64,000 nucleotides of DNA, taken from contig BOKP01000001.1 in the NCBI GenBank assembly GCA_016861045.1, forward strand, positions 313,529 to 377,528, read 5' to 3'. Made by a program: the position numbers and the translations under genes. Below the pieces are notes generated by a model. It was not told the origin of the DNA. It ran no database searches and saw nothing but the letters and a program-made list of their open reading frames with translations. Below, piece after piece: positions 1 to 7,860 of the stretch; within the stretch, counting starts at the first letter, position 1; every line of letters begins with the position of its first letter. This DNA is from Actinomycetes bacterium. GTDB lineage: Bacteria; Actinomycetota; Thermoleophilia; Solirubrobacterales; 70-9.

Positions 1-616
1 GGTAGATCTCGCTCGTGCCGGCTCCCTGCTCGGGCAGCAGCGTGAACTCCATCCGCATGCCGGGAACGCCGGCTCCGCCCAGGAACAGCGCATAGACCGA
101 CCAGGCCCAGGCGACCAGGGTTCCGAGCGAGATCAGCGTGTCCATCGACGCCGTCCCGTGGCGCAGGTTGCGCCAGGCGACCTCGTGGAAGCCCCGCCCG
201 CACCAGAAGACGACCGGGGTCGCGAGCAGCAGGCTCAGCCACTGCCAGTAGTCGAACTGGAGCGGCGGGACCATCGACAGCAGCAGGACCGGCGCCGACA
301 GCGCTGCCGCCACGACCAGGCGGGTCCGTGGCCGGCGCAGCTCGAGCTCCGCCGCGCCCGGCTCGGGACGGTCGTCGACGGCATCGGCTTCGCCCACGGC
401 CGGCAGCCGGGCCGAGTAGCCGGCGGCCTCGACCGCTCCGAGCAGGTCGCCCTCGCTCGTCTCCGCCGGGTCGAACTCGACGCTCGCGTGCTCGGTCGCG
501 AGGTTGACGCTCGCGGCGACCCCGTCGAGCGCGTTCAGCTTGCGCTCGATCCGGCTCGCGCAGGAGGCGCAGGTCATCCCCTCGAGCTCGAGCTCGACCT
601 TCGCCGCCTCAGCCAT
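1..616 (-). CDS. copA: Copper-translocating P1B-type ATPase, N-terminal part (truncated by window edge)
   Basis: The first ~205 residues of a CopA-like Cu(I) exporter are visible; the rest lies left of base 1. It begins with one heavy-metal-associated (HMA) domain carrying GMTCASC at residues 13-19. A linker follows, then at least three hydrophobic segments, including the amphipathic region before the transport site. The ATG at 616 overlaps the end of the upstream 63-aa gene, so copZ, the small gene and copA look translationally coupled. By family, CopA pumps Cu(I) outward across the inner membrane and takes metal from CopZ. Expression probably answers to the CsoR-type box at 1070-1086. The CPC motif and catalytic domains cannot be checked here. 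Confidence 0.9.
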   Translation of the reverse strand, partial: MAEAAKVELELEGMTCASCASRIERKLNALDGVAASVNLATEHASVEFDPAETSEGDLLGAVEAAGYSARLPAVGEADAVDDRPEPGAAELELRRPRTRLVVAAALSAPVLLLSMVPPLQFDYWQWLSLLLATPVVFWCGRGFHEVAWRNLRHGTASMDTLISLGTLVAWAWSVYALFLGGAGVPGMRMEFTLLPEQGAGTSEIY

Positions 617-800
617 CGGGCATCTCCGCGAAGCCCGCGATCCGGAGGCTCCGATCCGGGCGCCACGTCCCGCTCGGCTCCCCGTGCTCGTTCTCCTGCG
701 CGCCGACGTCGGGATCGACCGCCGCCCCGACCAGGAACGCGGCCGCGAAGAGCGCCGCCAGCACGAGCACGAAGGCGGCGAGCCGAACCGGGGCGCTCAT
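609..800 (-). CDS. Small single-span membrane or secreted protein in the copper operon
   Basis: This 63-aa protein has a hydrophobic segment at about residues 6-26 and a short hydrophilic tail with two acidic stretches, no Cys and one His. Its ATG directly abuts the copZ stop codon with no gap, and its own stop overlaps the copA start. It is therefore in the middle of a copZ-copA operon, and coupled translation is likely. I recognise no family. The position suggests a role in copper handling or as an accessory subunit of the exporter, but that is inference only. Confidence 0.6.
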   Translation of the reverse strand: MSAPVRLAAFVLVLAALFAAAFLVGAAVDPDVGAQENEHGEPSGTWRPDRSLRIAGFAEMPDG

Positions 801-1022
801 CTATACGGCGCCGGCGGCGACCGTGTACCCGGCGGCCTCGACGGCGTCGACGATCGCGTCGTCGTCGAGCGCCTCGCCGCTGACCACGAGCCGGCCCGAC
901 GGAAGGTCGACCTCGACGCTCAGCACGCCGGCGACGGCGCTGACCTCCTCGTGCACTGCCGCACGGCAGTGCCCGCAGGTCATGCCCCTGACCTCGTAGA
1001 TCCTGGTCTCCGGCTCGCTCAT
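801..1022 (-). CDS. copZ: Copper chaperone, HMA domain (CopZ-like)
   Basis: A 73-aa protein that is a single heavy-metal-associated domain. The metal site GMTCGHC lies at residues 13-19 and the family's closing DAVEAAGY motif is near residues 60-67. CopZ proteins bind Cu(I) with the two Cys and pass it to the HMA domain of CopA, whose gene follows two positions downstream. The ATG at 1022 is about 48 bp from a CsoR-type operator, which fits copper-induced expression. Length and fold match the family, and function is secure at the level of soft-metal chaperone. Confidence 0.9.
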   Translation of the reverse strand: MSEPETRIYEVRGMTCGHCRAAVHEEVSAVAGVLSVEVDLPSGRLVVSGEALDDDAIVDAVEAAGYTVAAGAV

Positions 1023-1069
1023 CTCGTCTGCCTCCGATGCGGAAGGGGTCCGTCCCGGCTCACCCTATC

Positions 1070-1086
1070 ATACCCCCGGGGGGTAG
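1070..1086. promoter_or_regulatory. CsoR-type copper operator upstream of copZ
   Basis: The 17-bp site reads ATACCCCCGGGGGGTAG, close to the C-run/G-run palindrome flanked by TA bases described for CsoR-family operators. It lies 48 bp before copZ. A matching site precedes the second P-type ATPase at 5249. No csoR gene is in the window. Confidence 0.7.
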
Positions 1087-1106
1087 CAGGCCAATACGGC
1101 GCCGGA

Positions 1107-2345
1107 TCAGGCGTCCGGTCGCGGCGGCGGCGGCGAGCGATAGGAGACCGGGGTGGCCGAGAGCCCGATCGGGTTCCGGGTCAGCCGCGTGGCATAGCCG
1201 TCCCCGCGCGGGACGGCGACGATCGGCTCGAGGCCGAGCTCCTCGGCGAGCGCGAACGCCGCGGCGACGTCGTTGACGGTCCCGGCCGGGACCCCGCGCG
1301 CGGTCAACTCCTCGGCCCAGTCCCGGGCGGGGCGGCCGGCGAGCGCCGCCTCGAGCTCCGCGCGCAGCTCCGACCGCGCCTCGACGCGCAGCGCGTTGGT
1401 CGCGAAGCGCTCGTCGCCGGCCAGCCCGGGACGGCCGATCACGGCGCAGAGATCGGAGAACTGGCGCTCGTTGCCGACCGCGAGGACGAGCTCGCCCTCG
1501 GCGGTGGCGAGGAGCTCGTAGGGGGCGATGCTCGGGTGCGCGTTGCCGAGCCTTCCGGGGACGGCGCCGGCGATCGTGTAGGCGCTGCCCTGATTGACGA
1601 GCGCGGCGAGCAGCGAGGTGAGGAGGTCGATCTCGACCCGTTGCCCCCGGCCCCCGCCGGCGTCGCGGTGGTGGAGCGCGGCGAGGATGCCGGTCGTCGC
1701 GAACAGCGCCGCCAGCACGTCGACGAGCGCGACTCCGACCTTCTGCGGCTCGCCGTCCGGCTCGCCGGTGATGCTCATCAGCCCGCCGAGCGCCTGCAGC
1801 AGCAGGTCGTAGCCGGGCAGTCCGGCGCCCGCGCCGCTGCCGAAGCCGCTGATCGAGCAGTAGATGAGCCGTGGGTTGAGCGCCGCCGCATCCTCCCAGC
1901 CGAGCCCGAGCCGGTCCATGACCCCGGGCCGGAAGTTCTCGACGAGGACGTCGGCGGCGGCGACCAGCTCGCGGGCGGCGGCGAGCCCGGCGGGGTCGCG
2001 GAGGTCGAGCGCGATGCTGCGCTTGTTGCGGTTGACGGCCTCGAAGTAGGTCGCCTCGCCGCGGTCGTCCCAGGGCGGCCCCCAGGCGCGGGTCTCGTCA
2101 CCGCTCCCCGGCCGCTCGACCTTCGTGACCTCGGCCCCGAGATCGGCCAGGATCATCGTCGCGAACGGCCCCGCGAGGATGCGCGAGAAGTCGACGACCC
2201 TGACCCGCCCGAGCGCGTCGGCTCGGGACTCGCCGCCGGGCTCGGCCGGGACCGCCTCGCGGCGGGCGTCGATCCGGGCTTCGGTTTGGCTCCCGGCTTC
2301 GGCACCGCTCGCGTCGTCGGCGTGGCTCGCGTCGTCGTCATCCAT
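1107..2345 (-). CDS. CaiB/BaiF-family (class III) CoA-transferase, probably glutarate CoA-transferase
   Basis: A 412-aa class III CoA-transferase. After a poorly conserved acidic leader of ~45 residues comes the family opening VVDFSRILAGPFATMILADLGAEVTK, then NRNKRSIALDLRDP and the LVENFRPGVMDRLGLG motif. These enzymes move CoA between acids through an aspartyl-CoA intermediate. The gene is divergent from gcdH across a 44-bp gap, and the related succinyl-CoA:glutarate CoA-transferases act one step before glutaryl-CoA dehydrogenase, so glutarate is the likely acceptor (inference). The ATG at 2345 is 6 nt after a -10 TACTAT at 2357-2352, which supports this start and a leaderless transcript. 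Confidence 0.85.
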   Translation of the reverse strand: MDDDDASHADDASGAEAGSQTEARIDARREAVPAEPGGESRADALGRVRVVDFSRILAGPFATMILADLGAEVTKVERPGSGDETRAWGPPWDDRGEATYFEAVNRNKRSIALDLRDPAGLAAARELVAAADVLVENFRPGVMDRLGLGWEDAAALNPRLIYCSISGFGSGAGAGLPGYDLLLQALGGLMSITGEPDGEPQKVGVALVDVLAALFATTGILAALHHRDAGGGRGQRVEIDLLTSLLAALVNQGSAYTIAGAVPGRLGNAHPSIAPYELLATAEGELVLAVGNERQFSDLCAVIGRPGLAGDERFATNALRVEARSELRAELEAALAGRPARDWAEELTARGVPAGTVNDVAAAFALAEELGLEPIVAVPRGDGYATRLTRNPIGLSATPVSYRSPPPPRPDA

Positions 2346-2357
2346 ATCCCGATAGTA

Positions 2358-2377
2358 TTCGATTTTCGAAGATCGAA
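2358..2377. promoter_or_regulatory. 20-bp palindromic operator in the caiB-type/gcdH divergent promoter
   Basis: The site is TTCGAT-T-TTCGAA-G-ATCGAA. Nine of ten base pairs are symmetric; only positions 7 and 14 break symmetry. It sits directly upstream of the minus-strand -10 box (TACTAT, 2357-2352) and overlaps the region where the plus-strand gcdH promoter must lie, so one bound protein could control both genes. The GntR/FCD regulator encoded at 3621 is the obvious candidate, by position only. Confidence 0.65.
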
Positions 2378-2389
2378 GAAAGGACCCCC

Positions 2390-3571
2390 TTGGCTGTCAC
2401 CGCTCCCACCACGCTTCCCGCCGGCAACTACCTGGACCCCGACTCGCTGCTCAATGACGAGGAGCGCCTGATCCGCGACACCGTCCGCGAGTTCGTCGCC
2501 GACCGCATCCTGCCCGAGGTCGGCACCTGGTTCGAGGAGGGGACGCTGCCGGCCGGGCTCGCCGGCGAGCTCGGTGCGCTCGGCGTCCTCGGGATGCACC
2601 TCGAGGGATACGGCTGCGCCGGCACCAGCGCGGTCGCCTACGGGGCCGCCTGCATGGAGCTCGAGGCCGGGGACAGCGGGATCCGCAGCCTCGTCTCGGT
2701 CCAGGGATCGCTGGCGATGTTCGCGATCCATCGCTGGGGCTCGGAGGAGCAGAAGCAGCAGTGGCTGCCGCCGATGGCCGCCGGCGAGGCGATCGGCTGC
2801 TTCGGGCTGACCGAGCCCGACTCCGGCTCCGACCCCGGCTCGATGCGGACCCGGGCGCGGCGCGACGGCGACGACTGGATCCTGAACGGGCAGAAGATGT
2901 GGATCACCAACGGCTCGCTCGCCGCGGTCGCCGTCGTCTGGGCCCGCACCGACGAGGGCGTCCGCGGCTTCCTCGTCCCGAGCGGGACGCCCGGCTTCAC
3001 GACCCAGGACATCCACCACAAGCTGTCGCTGCGCGCGTCGGTGACCTCCGAGCTCCTGCTCGAGGACGTGCGCCTGCCGGCGAGCGCGATGCTGCCGGAG
3101 GCGACCTCGCTGCGGGGGCCGCTGTCGTGCCTGAACGAGGCCCGCTACGGGATCGCCTGGGGTGCCGCCGGCGCCGCCCGGGCATGCCTCGAGGCCGCCC
3201 TCGCCTACGGCCTCGAGCGGGAGCAGTTCGGGCGCCCGATCGCGTCCTTTCAGATCCAGCAGCAGAAGCTCGCCGAGATGACGCTGGAGGTGAGCAGGGC
3301 GACGCTGATCGCGCACCAGCTCGGCCGGCTCAAGGACGAGGGGCGGCTGCGCCCCGAGCAGGTCAGCCTCGGCAAGCTCGGCAACGTCGACGCCGCCCTC
3401 CGGGTCGCCCGCACGGCGCGCCAGGTGCTCGGCGCGAACGGGATCACGCTCGAGTATCCGGTGATCCGTCACATGAACAACCTCGAGTCCGTCGTCACCT
3501 ACGAGGGGACCGCCGACGTCCACGCCCTCGTCGTCGGCCAGGCGGTCACCGGGATCGAGGCGTTCCGGTGA
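2390..3571 (+). CDS. gcdH: Glutaryl-CoA dehydrogenase
   Basis: A 393-aa acyl-CoA dehydrogenase. YGCAGTSAVAYG and LEAGDSGIRSLVSVQGSL in the first third, FGLTEPDSGSDPGSM for FAD and substrate, and the C-terminal TYEGTADVHAL..GQAVTGIEAF all follow the glutaryl-CoA dehydrogenase subgroup rather than short- or medium-chain enzymes. The Glu of YEGT (about residue 372) is the expected catalytic base. The family oxidises and decarboxylates glutaryl-CoA to crotonyl-CoA, passing electrons to ETF. Translation starts at a TTG (2390) placed 5 nt after AAAGGA. The divergent CoA-transferase and the following GntR gene make a compact glutarate or lysine/tryptophan catabolic locus. Confidence 0.92.
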   Translation: MAVTAPTTLPAGNYLDPDSLLNDEERLIRDTVREFVADRILPEVGTWFEEGTLPAGLAGELGALGVLGMHLEGYGCAGTSAVAYGAACMELEAGDSGIRSLVSVQGSLAMFAIHRWGSEEQKQQWLPPMAAGEAIGCFGLTEPDSGSDPGSMRTRARRDGDDWILNGQKMWITNGSLAAVAVVWARTDEGVRGFLVPSGTPGFTTQDIHHKLSLRASVTSELLLEDVRLPASAMLPEATSLRGPLSCLNEARYGIAWGAAGAARACLEAALAYGLEREQFGRPIASFQIQQQKLAEMTLEVSRATLIAHQLGRLKDEGRLRPEQVSLGKLGNVDAALRVARTARQVLGANGITLEYPVIRHMNNLESVVTYEGTADVHALVVGQAVTGIEAFR

Positions 3572-3620
3572 TCGCCGGCCGTCGCCGATGCACAGGCGAC
3601 CGCCGGGATCGAGGCGTCGG

Positions 3621-4298
3621 GTGACCGCGGGGCCGCAGACGACCCCGCAGCACGCGCTCGAGCACCTGCGCCGCGCGGTCGTCGCCGGCGAGCTCCGCCC
3701 CGGCGACCGGATCCGCCAGGAGGAGGTCGCGAGCGAGCTCGGCGTCAGCGTCGCCTCGGTCCGCGAGGCGTTGACCGTGCTCGAGCAGGAGGGCCAGGTC
3801 CGCTACGCGCCACGCCGCGGCTACTTCGTCGCCGAGCTCGACGTCGCCGACCTCGAGGAGATCTACGACCTGCGGCGCGTGCTCGAGACCCGCGCCGCCC
3901 GGCTGGCGCTGCCGCGCGCCGACGCGGCAACGCTGGAGCGGATGCGCGCCGCGGCCGCGGCCTGCGCTGCCGCCGCCGACGCGGCCGATATCGCCGCCGA
4001 GCTCGACGCCAACCGCCGCTTTCACTTCGCCCTCCTCGACGCCCCCGGTCGTCCCCACACGATCCGGCTGATCCGCCTCCTCTGGGACGCCACCGAGCCC
4101 TACCGGGCGCTCTACTACAGCGCGCCGGAGGAGCGGCGGCGCTCGCTCGCCGCCCACGAGCGGATCCTCGCCGCGGTGGCCGACCGCGACGCCGACCGGC
4201 TCGTCACCGAGCTCGACTCCCATCGGGAGGAGGCGCTGGCCGCGCTGCGCGCGATCCTCGGCGAGGCGGCTGCGGTTCCGGCGCTGGCCGGCGCCTGA
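3621..4298 (+). CDS. GntR-family transcriptional regulator (FadR/FCD subgroup)
   Basis: A winged-helix GntR domain comes first: LRRAVVAGELRPGDRIRQEEVASELGVSVASVREALTVLEQEG. An all-helical FCD effector domain follows, with YDLRRVLETRAARLA, then NRRFHFALL and the late AHERILAAVADRD carrying the acid and His positions that usually bind a metal or carboxylate ligand. I chose the GTG at 3621 (225 aa); an ATG at 3588 would add 11 basic residues. It lies 49 bp behind gcdH in the same direction. The likely target is the palindrome at 2358-2377, with an acyl-CoA or dicarboxylate ligand; both are inference. Confidence 0.88.
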   Translation: MTAGPQTTPQHALEHLRRAVVAGELRPGDRIRQEEVASELGVSVASVREALTVLEQEGQVRYAPRRGYFVAELDVADLEEIYDLRRVLETRAARLALPRADAATLERMRAAAAACAAAADAADIAAELDANRRFHFALLDAPGRPHTIRLIRLLWDATEPYRALYYSAPEERRRSLAAHERILAAVADRDADRLVTELDSHREEALAALRAILGEAAAVPALAGA

Positions 4299-4314
4299 GC
4301 GGCACCGGCGTCGC

Positions 4315-4491
4315 TCAGAGCCGGCCGGTGATCAGGGCGATCAGCACCGCCGCGACCAGCAGCCCGACCAGTCCGCCGGCGACCCAGGCGATCGTGCTCT
4401 GGCGGAGGTCGAGGCGGCCGCTGCCGTGCGCGGGCCAGGGCGGCGGCAGCGGCTCGTCACGATCGCCCGCGTGCCTGCCCGCCGTGCTCAT
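4315..4491 (-). CDS. Small tail-anchored membrane protein
   Basis: A 58-aa protein starting at the ATG at 4491, which overlaps the stop of the M23 peptidase gene as ATGA. The first ~35 residues are polar and Pro-rich. The rest is one hydrophobic span, IAWVAGGLVGLLVAAVLIALITG, ending in RL. No family is recognised. The overlap suggests coupled translation with the peptidase under the same c-di-AMP riboswitch. A longer reading from 4569 exists but would sit inside the peptidase gene. Confidence 0.6.
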   Translation of the reverse strand: MSTAGRHAGDRDEPLPPPWPAHGSGRLDLRQSTIAWVAGGLVGLLVAAVLIALITGRL

Positions 4492-5036
4492 CGGCCGCGG
4501 TCCCAGCGCTTCAGGAACGGCGTCGGGTTGGCCAGCTGCCCGCCCCGGTACCAGCCCGGCCTGCGCCACATCTCGAAGTGCAGGTGGCAGCCGGTCGCGC
4601 GTCCGGTCGAGCCGACACGACCGATCTGCTCACCGGCGCCGACGCGCTCGCCGCGCCGCACCGAGAGTCGCTTCAGCATGTGCATGTAGACGTAGTCGTA
4701 CTTCTTGCCCTTGACGACGACGTAGTGGCCGGCGCCGGAGGCCTGGTAGTCGACCCACCGGACGCGTCCCGGTCGCGCCGCGACGACCTTCTTGCCGCAC
4801 TTGGCGAAGATGTCCTGGCCCTGGTGGCCGCGCCCGGCGCCGATTCCGTCGCCGTAGCTGTGGCGGCCCTGGATCGGGAACGCGGCATCATCGCTCCCGC
4901 CACCACCACGCTTGCCGCCGTCGCCGTCCTTGCCGCCGGTCGAAAGCCCGCCGGAGGCGAGCGCGGTCGCCGCCAGTCCCAAGGTCGCCACGAGCGCGAT
5001 CGCGAGCAGCGCGCCCCGTCCCACAGGTCCGTTCAT
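4488..5036 (-). CDS. Secreted M23 (LytM-type) peptidase
   Basis: A 182-aa protein with an N-terminal signal peptide (hydrophobic residues ~8-27, AxA-like end at ALA), a Gly/Lys-rich linker, then a LytM domain. The zinc ligands are visible as H71-x3-D75 and H151-L-H153, with H119 in YVYMHM as the extra active-site His. Such enzymes cut peptidoglycan cross-bridges outside the membrane, or act as activators if degenerate; here the site is complete. An RBS (AGAGAGG) lies just before the ATG at 5036. The 5' leader contains a c-di-AMP riboswitch, a known arrangement for actinobacterial wall hydrolases. Confidence 0.9.
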   Translation of the reverse strand: MNGPVGRGALLAIALVATLGLAATALASGGLSTGGKDGDGGKRGGGGSDDAAFPIQGRHSYGDGIGAGRGHQGQDIFAKCGKKVVAARPGRVRWVDYQASGAGHYVVVKGKKYDYVYMHMLKRLSVRRGERVGAGEQIGRVGSTGRATGCHLHFEMWRRPGWYRGGQLANPTPFLKRWDRGR

Positions 5037-5056
5037 CGTGCCTCTCTTTCAGTGCG

Positions 5057-5194
5057 CCTGCGGGGTTAGCTGTCGGGCTCGCGCGGAAAGAGCGCGCTAC
5101 GGGAACCGGCCGATTCGCCCCTGGGGTCTCTGTCCGACCCCTCCTCTTGGTTCCCCCACTCCGGCTCGAGGTCGCTCGGGCCGGATTAGGCAGG
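5057..5194 (-). ncRNA. c-di-AMP riboswitch (ydaO-yuaA class)
   Basis: Read on the minus strand, the leader of the M23 gene contains the hallmark blocks of this class in order: CCTAATCC, then GGGGGAACC, then GGGGCGAATCGG, then CCCGACAGCTAACC followed by CGCAGG. P1 pairs CCTGC (5194-5190) with GCAGG (5061-5057). The RBS follows a few bases later. In this class the ligand usually turns expression off, so high c-di-AMP would reduce the hydrolase. Boundaries are by eye, and a covariance-model search would fix them. Confidence 0.85.
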
Positions 5195-5248
5195 TGTTGG
5201 TGATTTGTGAGCAGAAGCTTACACAGATGCCAGGACGGCGGGCGGTGC

Positions 5249-5265
5249 ATACCCCCCCTGGGTAT
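5249..5265. promoter_or_regulatory. CsoR-type copper operator upstream of second P-type ATPase
   Basis: ATACCCCCCCTGGGTAT matches the site before copZ at 1070-1086 in layout: ATA, C-run, G-run, TA. It overlaps a -10-like TATGTT at 5263-5268, so a bound repressor would block the promoter. The ATPase start is 45 bp downstream. Confidence 0.7.
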
Positions 5266-5309
5266 GTTAGGGTTTCGACCAGGATGCATCAAAGGCAACA
5301 GGAGGGCAG

Positions 5310-7721
5310 ATGACGATCACCGCAGAAGCACCCGTGACCGTCGTGATCGAGGCGGCTGGAATGCTCCGAGCCTCCGAGAAGGCCGTCGTCGAGGCGGCGA
5401 TCGGCCGCCGCCCCGGCGTCATCGAGGTCGAGGCGAACCCGGTCAACCAGACCGCCACGGTCACCTTCGACCCGGGCGAGGCGTCGCTGGAGGACCTTCG
5501 CGACTGGGTCACCGATTGCGGCTATCACTGCGCCGGCCAGTCCGTCCCCGATCACGTCTGCGATCCGATGCTGATGGCCGGCGTGGCGCCGGCCGCCGCG
5601 ATCGAAACCGCCGAGGGTGAGGAGGCGATGTCCGCCCCGGAGGAGGCGATGGGCGGCGGCGGTCACGAGGGGATGTCGATGGGCGCCATGGCCCGCGACA
5701 TGCGCAACCGCTTTCTCGTCGCGGCGCTGTTCTCGATCCCGATCGTGCTCTGGTCGCCGATCGGCAGCGATGTCTTCGGCTTCGACGTTGCCGCGCCCTT
5801 CGGGCTGCGCGAGGACGTCTTCGCGCTGATCCTCAGCCTGCCGGTGATCTTCTACTCCTGCGCGATCTTCTTCACCGGCGCCGTCAGCGCGCTGCGGCAG
5901 CGGACGCTCGACATGATGGTCCTGGTCGCGGTCGCGGTCGGCGCCGGCTGGCTCTACTCGCTGGCGATCACGCTGACCGGCGGCGGCGAGGTCTTCTACG
6001 AGGCCGCCAGCGTCCTCGCCTCGTTCGTCCTGCTCGGCCACTGGTTCGAGATGCGGGCCCGCGGCGGCGCCAACGACGCGATCCGCACCCTGCTCGACCT
6101 GGCGCCCTCGACCGCCCTCGTCGTCCGCGACGGCGAGACGGTCGAGGTGCCGACCGCCGAGGTCGTCGTCGGCGATGAGCTGCTCATCCGGCCCGGCGCG
6201 AAGATCGCGGTCGACGGCGTCGTCACCGAGGGCGAGAGCGAGGTCGACGAGTCGATGGTCACCGGCGAGAGCCTCCCCGTTCACAAGGGGCCGGGCTCGG
6301 AGGTGATCGGGGCGACGATCAACGCCAACGGCACCCTCCGGGTCCGCGCCGCCAAGGTCGGCGCCGACACGGCGCTGGCGCAGATCGTCAAGCTCGTCCA
6401 GGAGGCTCAGAACTCGAAGGCGCCGGGTCAGAAGCTTGCCGACCGGGCCGCCTTCTGGCTCGTCCTCGTTGCCCTGATCGGCGGAGCGGTCACCTTCGCC
6501 GCCTGGATGATCTTCAGCGACAAGCCTGCGTCCGACGCGATCCTGTTCGCGATCACCGTCGTCGTGATCACCTGCCCCGACGCGCTCGGCCTGGCGACCC
6601 CGACGGCGATCATGGTCGGCACTGGCCTCGGCGCCAAGCGCGGGGTCCTGTTCAAGAGCGCGCTCGCGCTCGAGACCGCGGCCCGGATCGATGTCGTCGT
6701 CATCGACAAGACCGGGACGCTGACCAAGGGAGAGCCGGAGGTCAGCGACGTCGTCGTCGACGGCCTCGACGAGCGCGAGCTGCTCGGGCTGGTGGCCGCG
6801 GTCGAGCGCTCATCCGAGCATCCGCTCGCGGAGGCGATCGTGCGCCGCGCCGAAGAGGCCGGCGTCGCGGTGGTCGCGGCGGAGGGCTTCGAGAACGTCC
6901 CCGGCCACGGGGCCGTCGCCATGGTCGCCGGGCGGCGCGTCGTGGTTGGCAACCGGCGCCTGCTGGAGCGCGAGCGGATCGGGCTCGATCACCTCGCCGC
7001 AAGCCGCGACGCGATCGCCGCCGGCGGCCGGACGGCGGTGCTGGCCGCCGTCGACGGCCGCGCCGTCGCCGTCTTCGGCATCGCCGACGCCCCGCGCGAG
7101 ACCTCGGCCGACGCCATTCGGGCGCTGCACGAGGCCGGGGTCGAGGTCGTGATGCTGACCGGCGACAACCGCGCCACCGCCGAGCGGATCGCCGATCAGC
7201 TCGCGATCGACAGCGTCATCGCCGAGGTCCTTCCCGGCGACAAGGCCGCCAAGGTCGCGGAGCTGCAGGAGGCCGGCAGCAGGGTGGCGATGGTCGGCGA
7301 CGGCGTCAACGATGCCCCCGCGCTCGCCCAGGCCGATCTCGGGATCGCGATCGGCGCCGGCACCGACGTCGCGATCGAGACCGCCGACGTCGTCCTCATG
7401 CGCTCCGACCCCCTCGACGTCCCGACCGCCCTGCTGGTCGGCCGCGGCACGCTGCGCAAGATGCGCCAGAACCTCGGCTGGGCGGTCGGCTACAACTCGA
7501 TCGCGCTGCCGATCGCCGCCGGCGTCTTCGAGCCCTCGCTCGGCCTCGTCCTCCGCCCCGAGATCGCCGCCCTCTCGATGTCGGGCTCGAGCTTCATCGT
7601 CGCCGTCAACGCGCTGATGCTGAAGCGCCTGCGGCTGCCCGACGAGGAGGAGAGGGGATCCGAGCCGACCGGGGCGCCACCGGTTGCGGGCTCCGAGCCG
7701 TCATCGGCGACCGCGGTCTGA
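5310..7721 (+). CDS. P1B-type heavy-metal ATPase with CPD transport motif and cysteine-free HMA-like domain
   Basis: An 803-aa transporter. Residues ~10-75 have an HMA fold pattern, but the metal motif is GMLRASE with no Cys. A Met/His-rich stretch, [17 protein letters not shown], precedes the first membrane span. Catalytic parts are complete: phosphorylation DKTGTLTKG (D466), [13 protein letters not shown] and [12 protein letters not shown]. The transmembrane transport motif is CPD (422-424) where Cu(I) pumps have CPC, which suggests different metal selectivity or coordination. A strong RBS (AGGAGG) precedes the ATG at 5310. The CsoR-type box points to copper control, but the actual metal is not certain. 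Confidence 0.88.
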   Translation: MTITAEAPVTVVIEAAGMLRASEKAVVEAAIGRRPGVIEVEANPVNQTATVTFDPGEASLEDLRDWVTDCGYHCAGQSVPDHVCDPMLMAGVAPAAAIETAEGEEAMSAPEEAMGGGGHEGMSMGAMARDMRNRFLVAALFSIPIVLWSPIGSDVFGFDVAAPFGLREDVFALILSLPVIFYSCAIFFTGAVSALRQRTLDMMVLVAVAVGAGWLYSLAITLTGGGEVFYEAASVLASFVLLGHWFEMRARGGANDAIRTLLDLAPSTALVVRDGETVEVPTAEVVVGDELLIRPGAKIAVDGVVTEGESEVDESMVTGESLPVHKGPGSEVIGATINANGTLRVRAAKVGADTALAQIVKLVQEAQNSKAPGQKLADRAAFWLVLVALIGGAVTFAAWMIFSDKPASDAILFAITVVVITCPDALGLATPTAIMVGTGLGAKRGVLFKSALALETAARIDVVVIDKTGTLTKGEPEVSDVVVDGLDERELLGLVAAVERSSEHPLAEAIVRRAEEAGVAVVAAEGFENVPGHGAVAMVAGRRVVVGNRRLLERERIGLDHLAASRDAIAAGGRTAVLAAVDGRAVAVFGIADAPRETSADAIRALHEAGVEVVMLTGDNRATAERIADQLAIDSVIAEVLPGDKAAKVAELQEAGSRVAMVGDGVNDAPALAQADLGIAIGAGTDVAIETADVVLMRSDPLDVPTALLVGRGTLRKMRQNLGWAVGYNSIALPIAAGVFEPSLGLVLRPEIAALSMSGSSFIVAVNALMLKRLRLPDEEERGSEPTGAPPVAGSEPSSATAV

Positions 7722-7860
7722 GGCGAGCGGAGGCACCTGCGACCCAGGGCCCTGAGCGCCTTGAGGCAGACCCGGCGCGCAGCGGTTGGGCCCCCCACCC
7801 GCGAGGATCAGCAGCTGTCATCTGGCGACCGATCCACTGTCATCCCGATGTCGCTTTACA

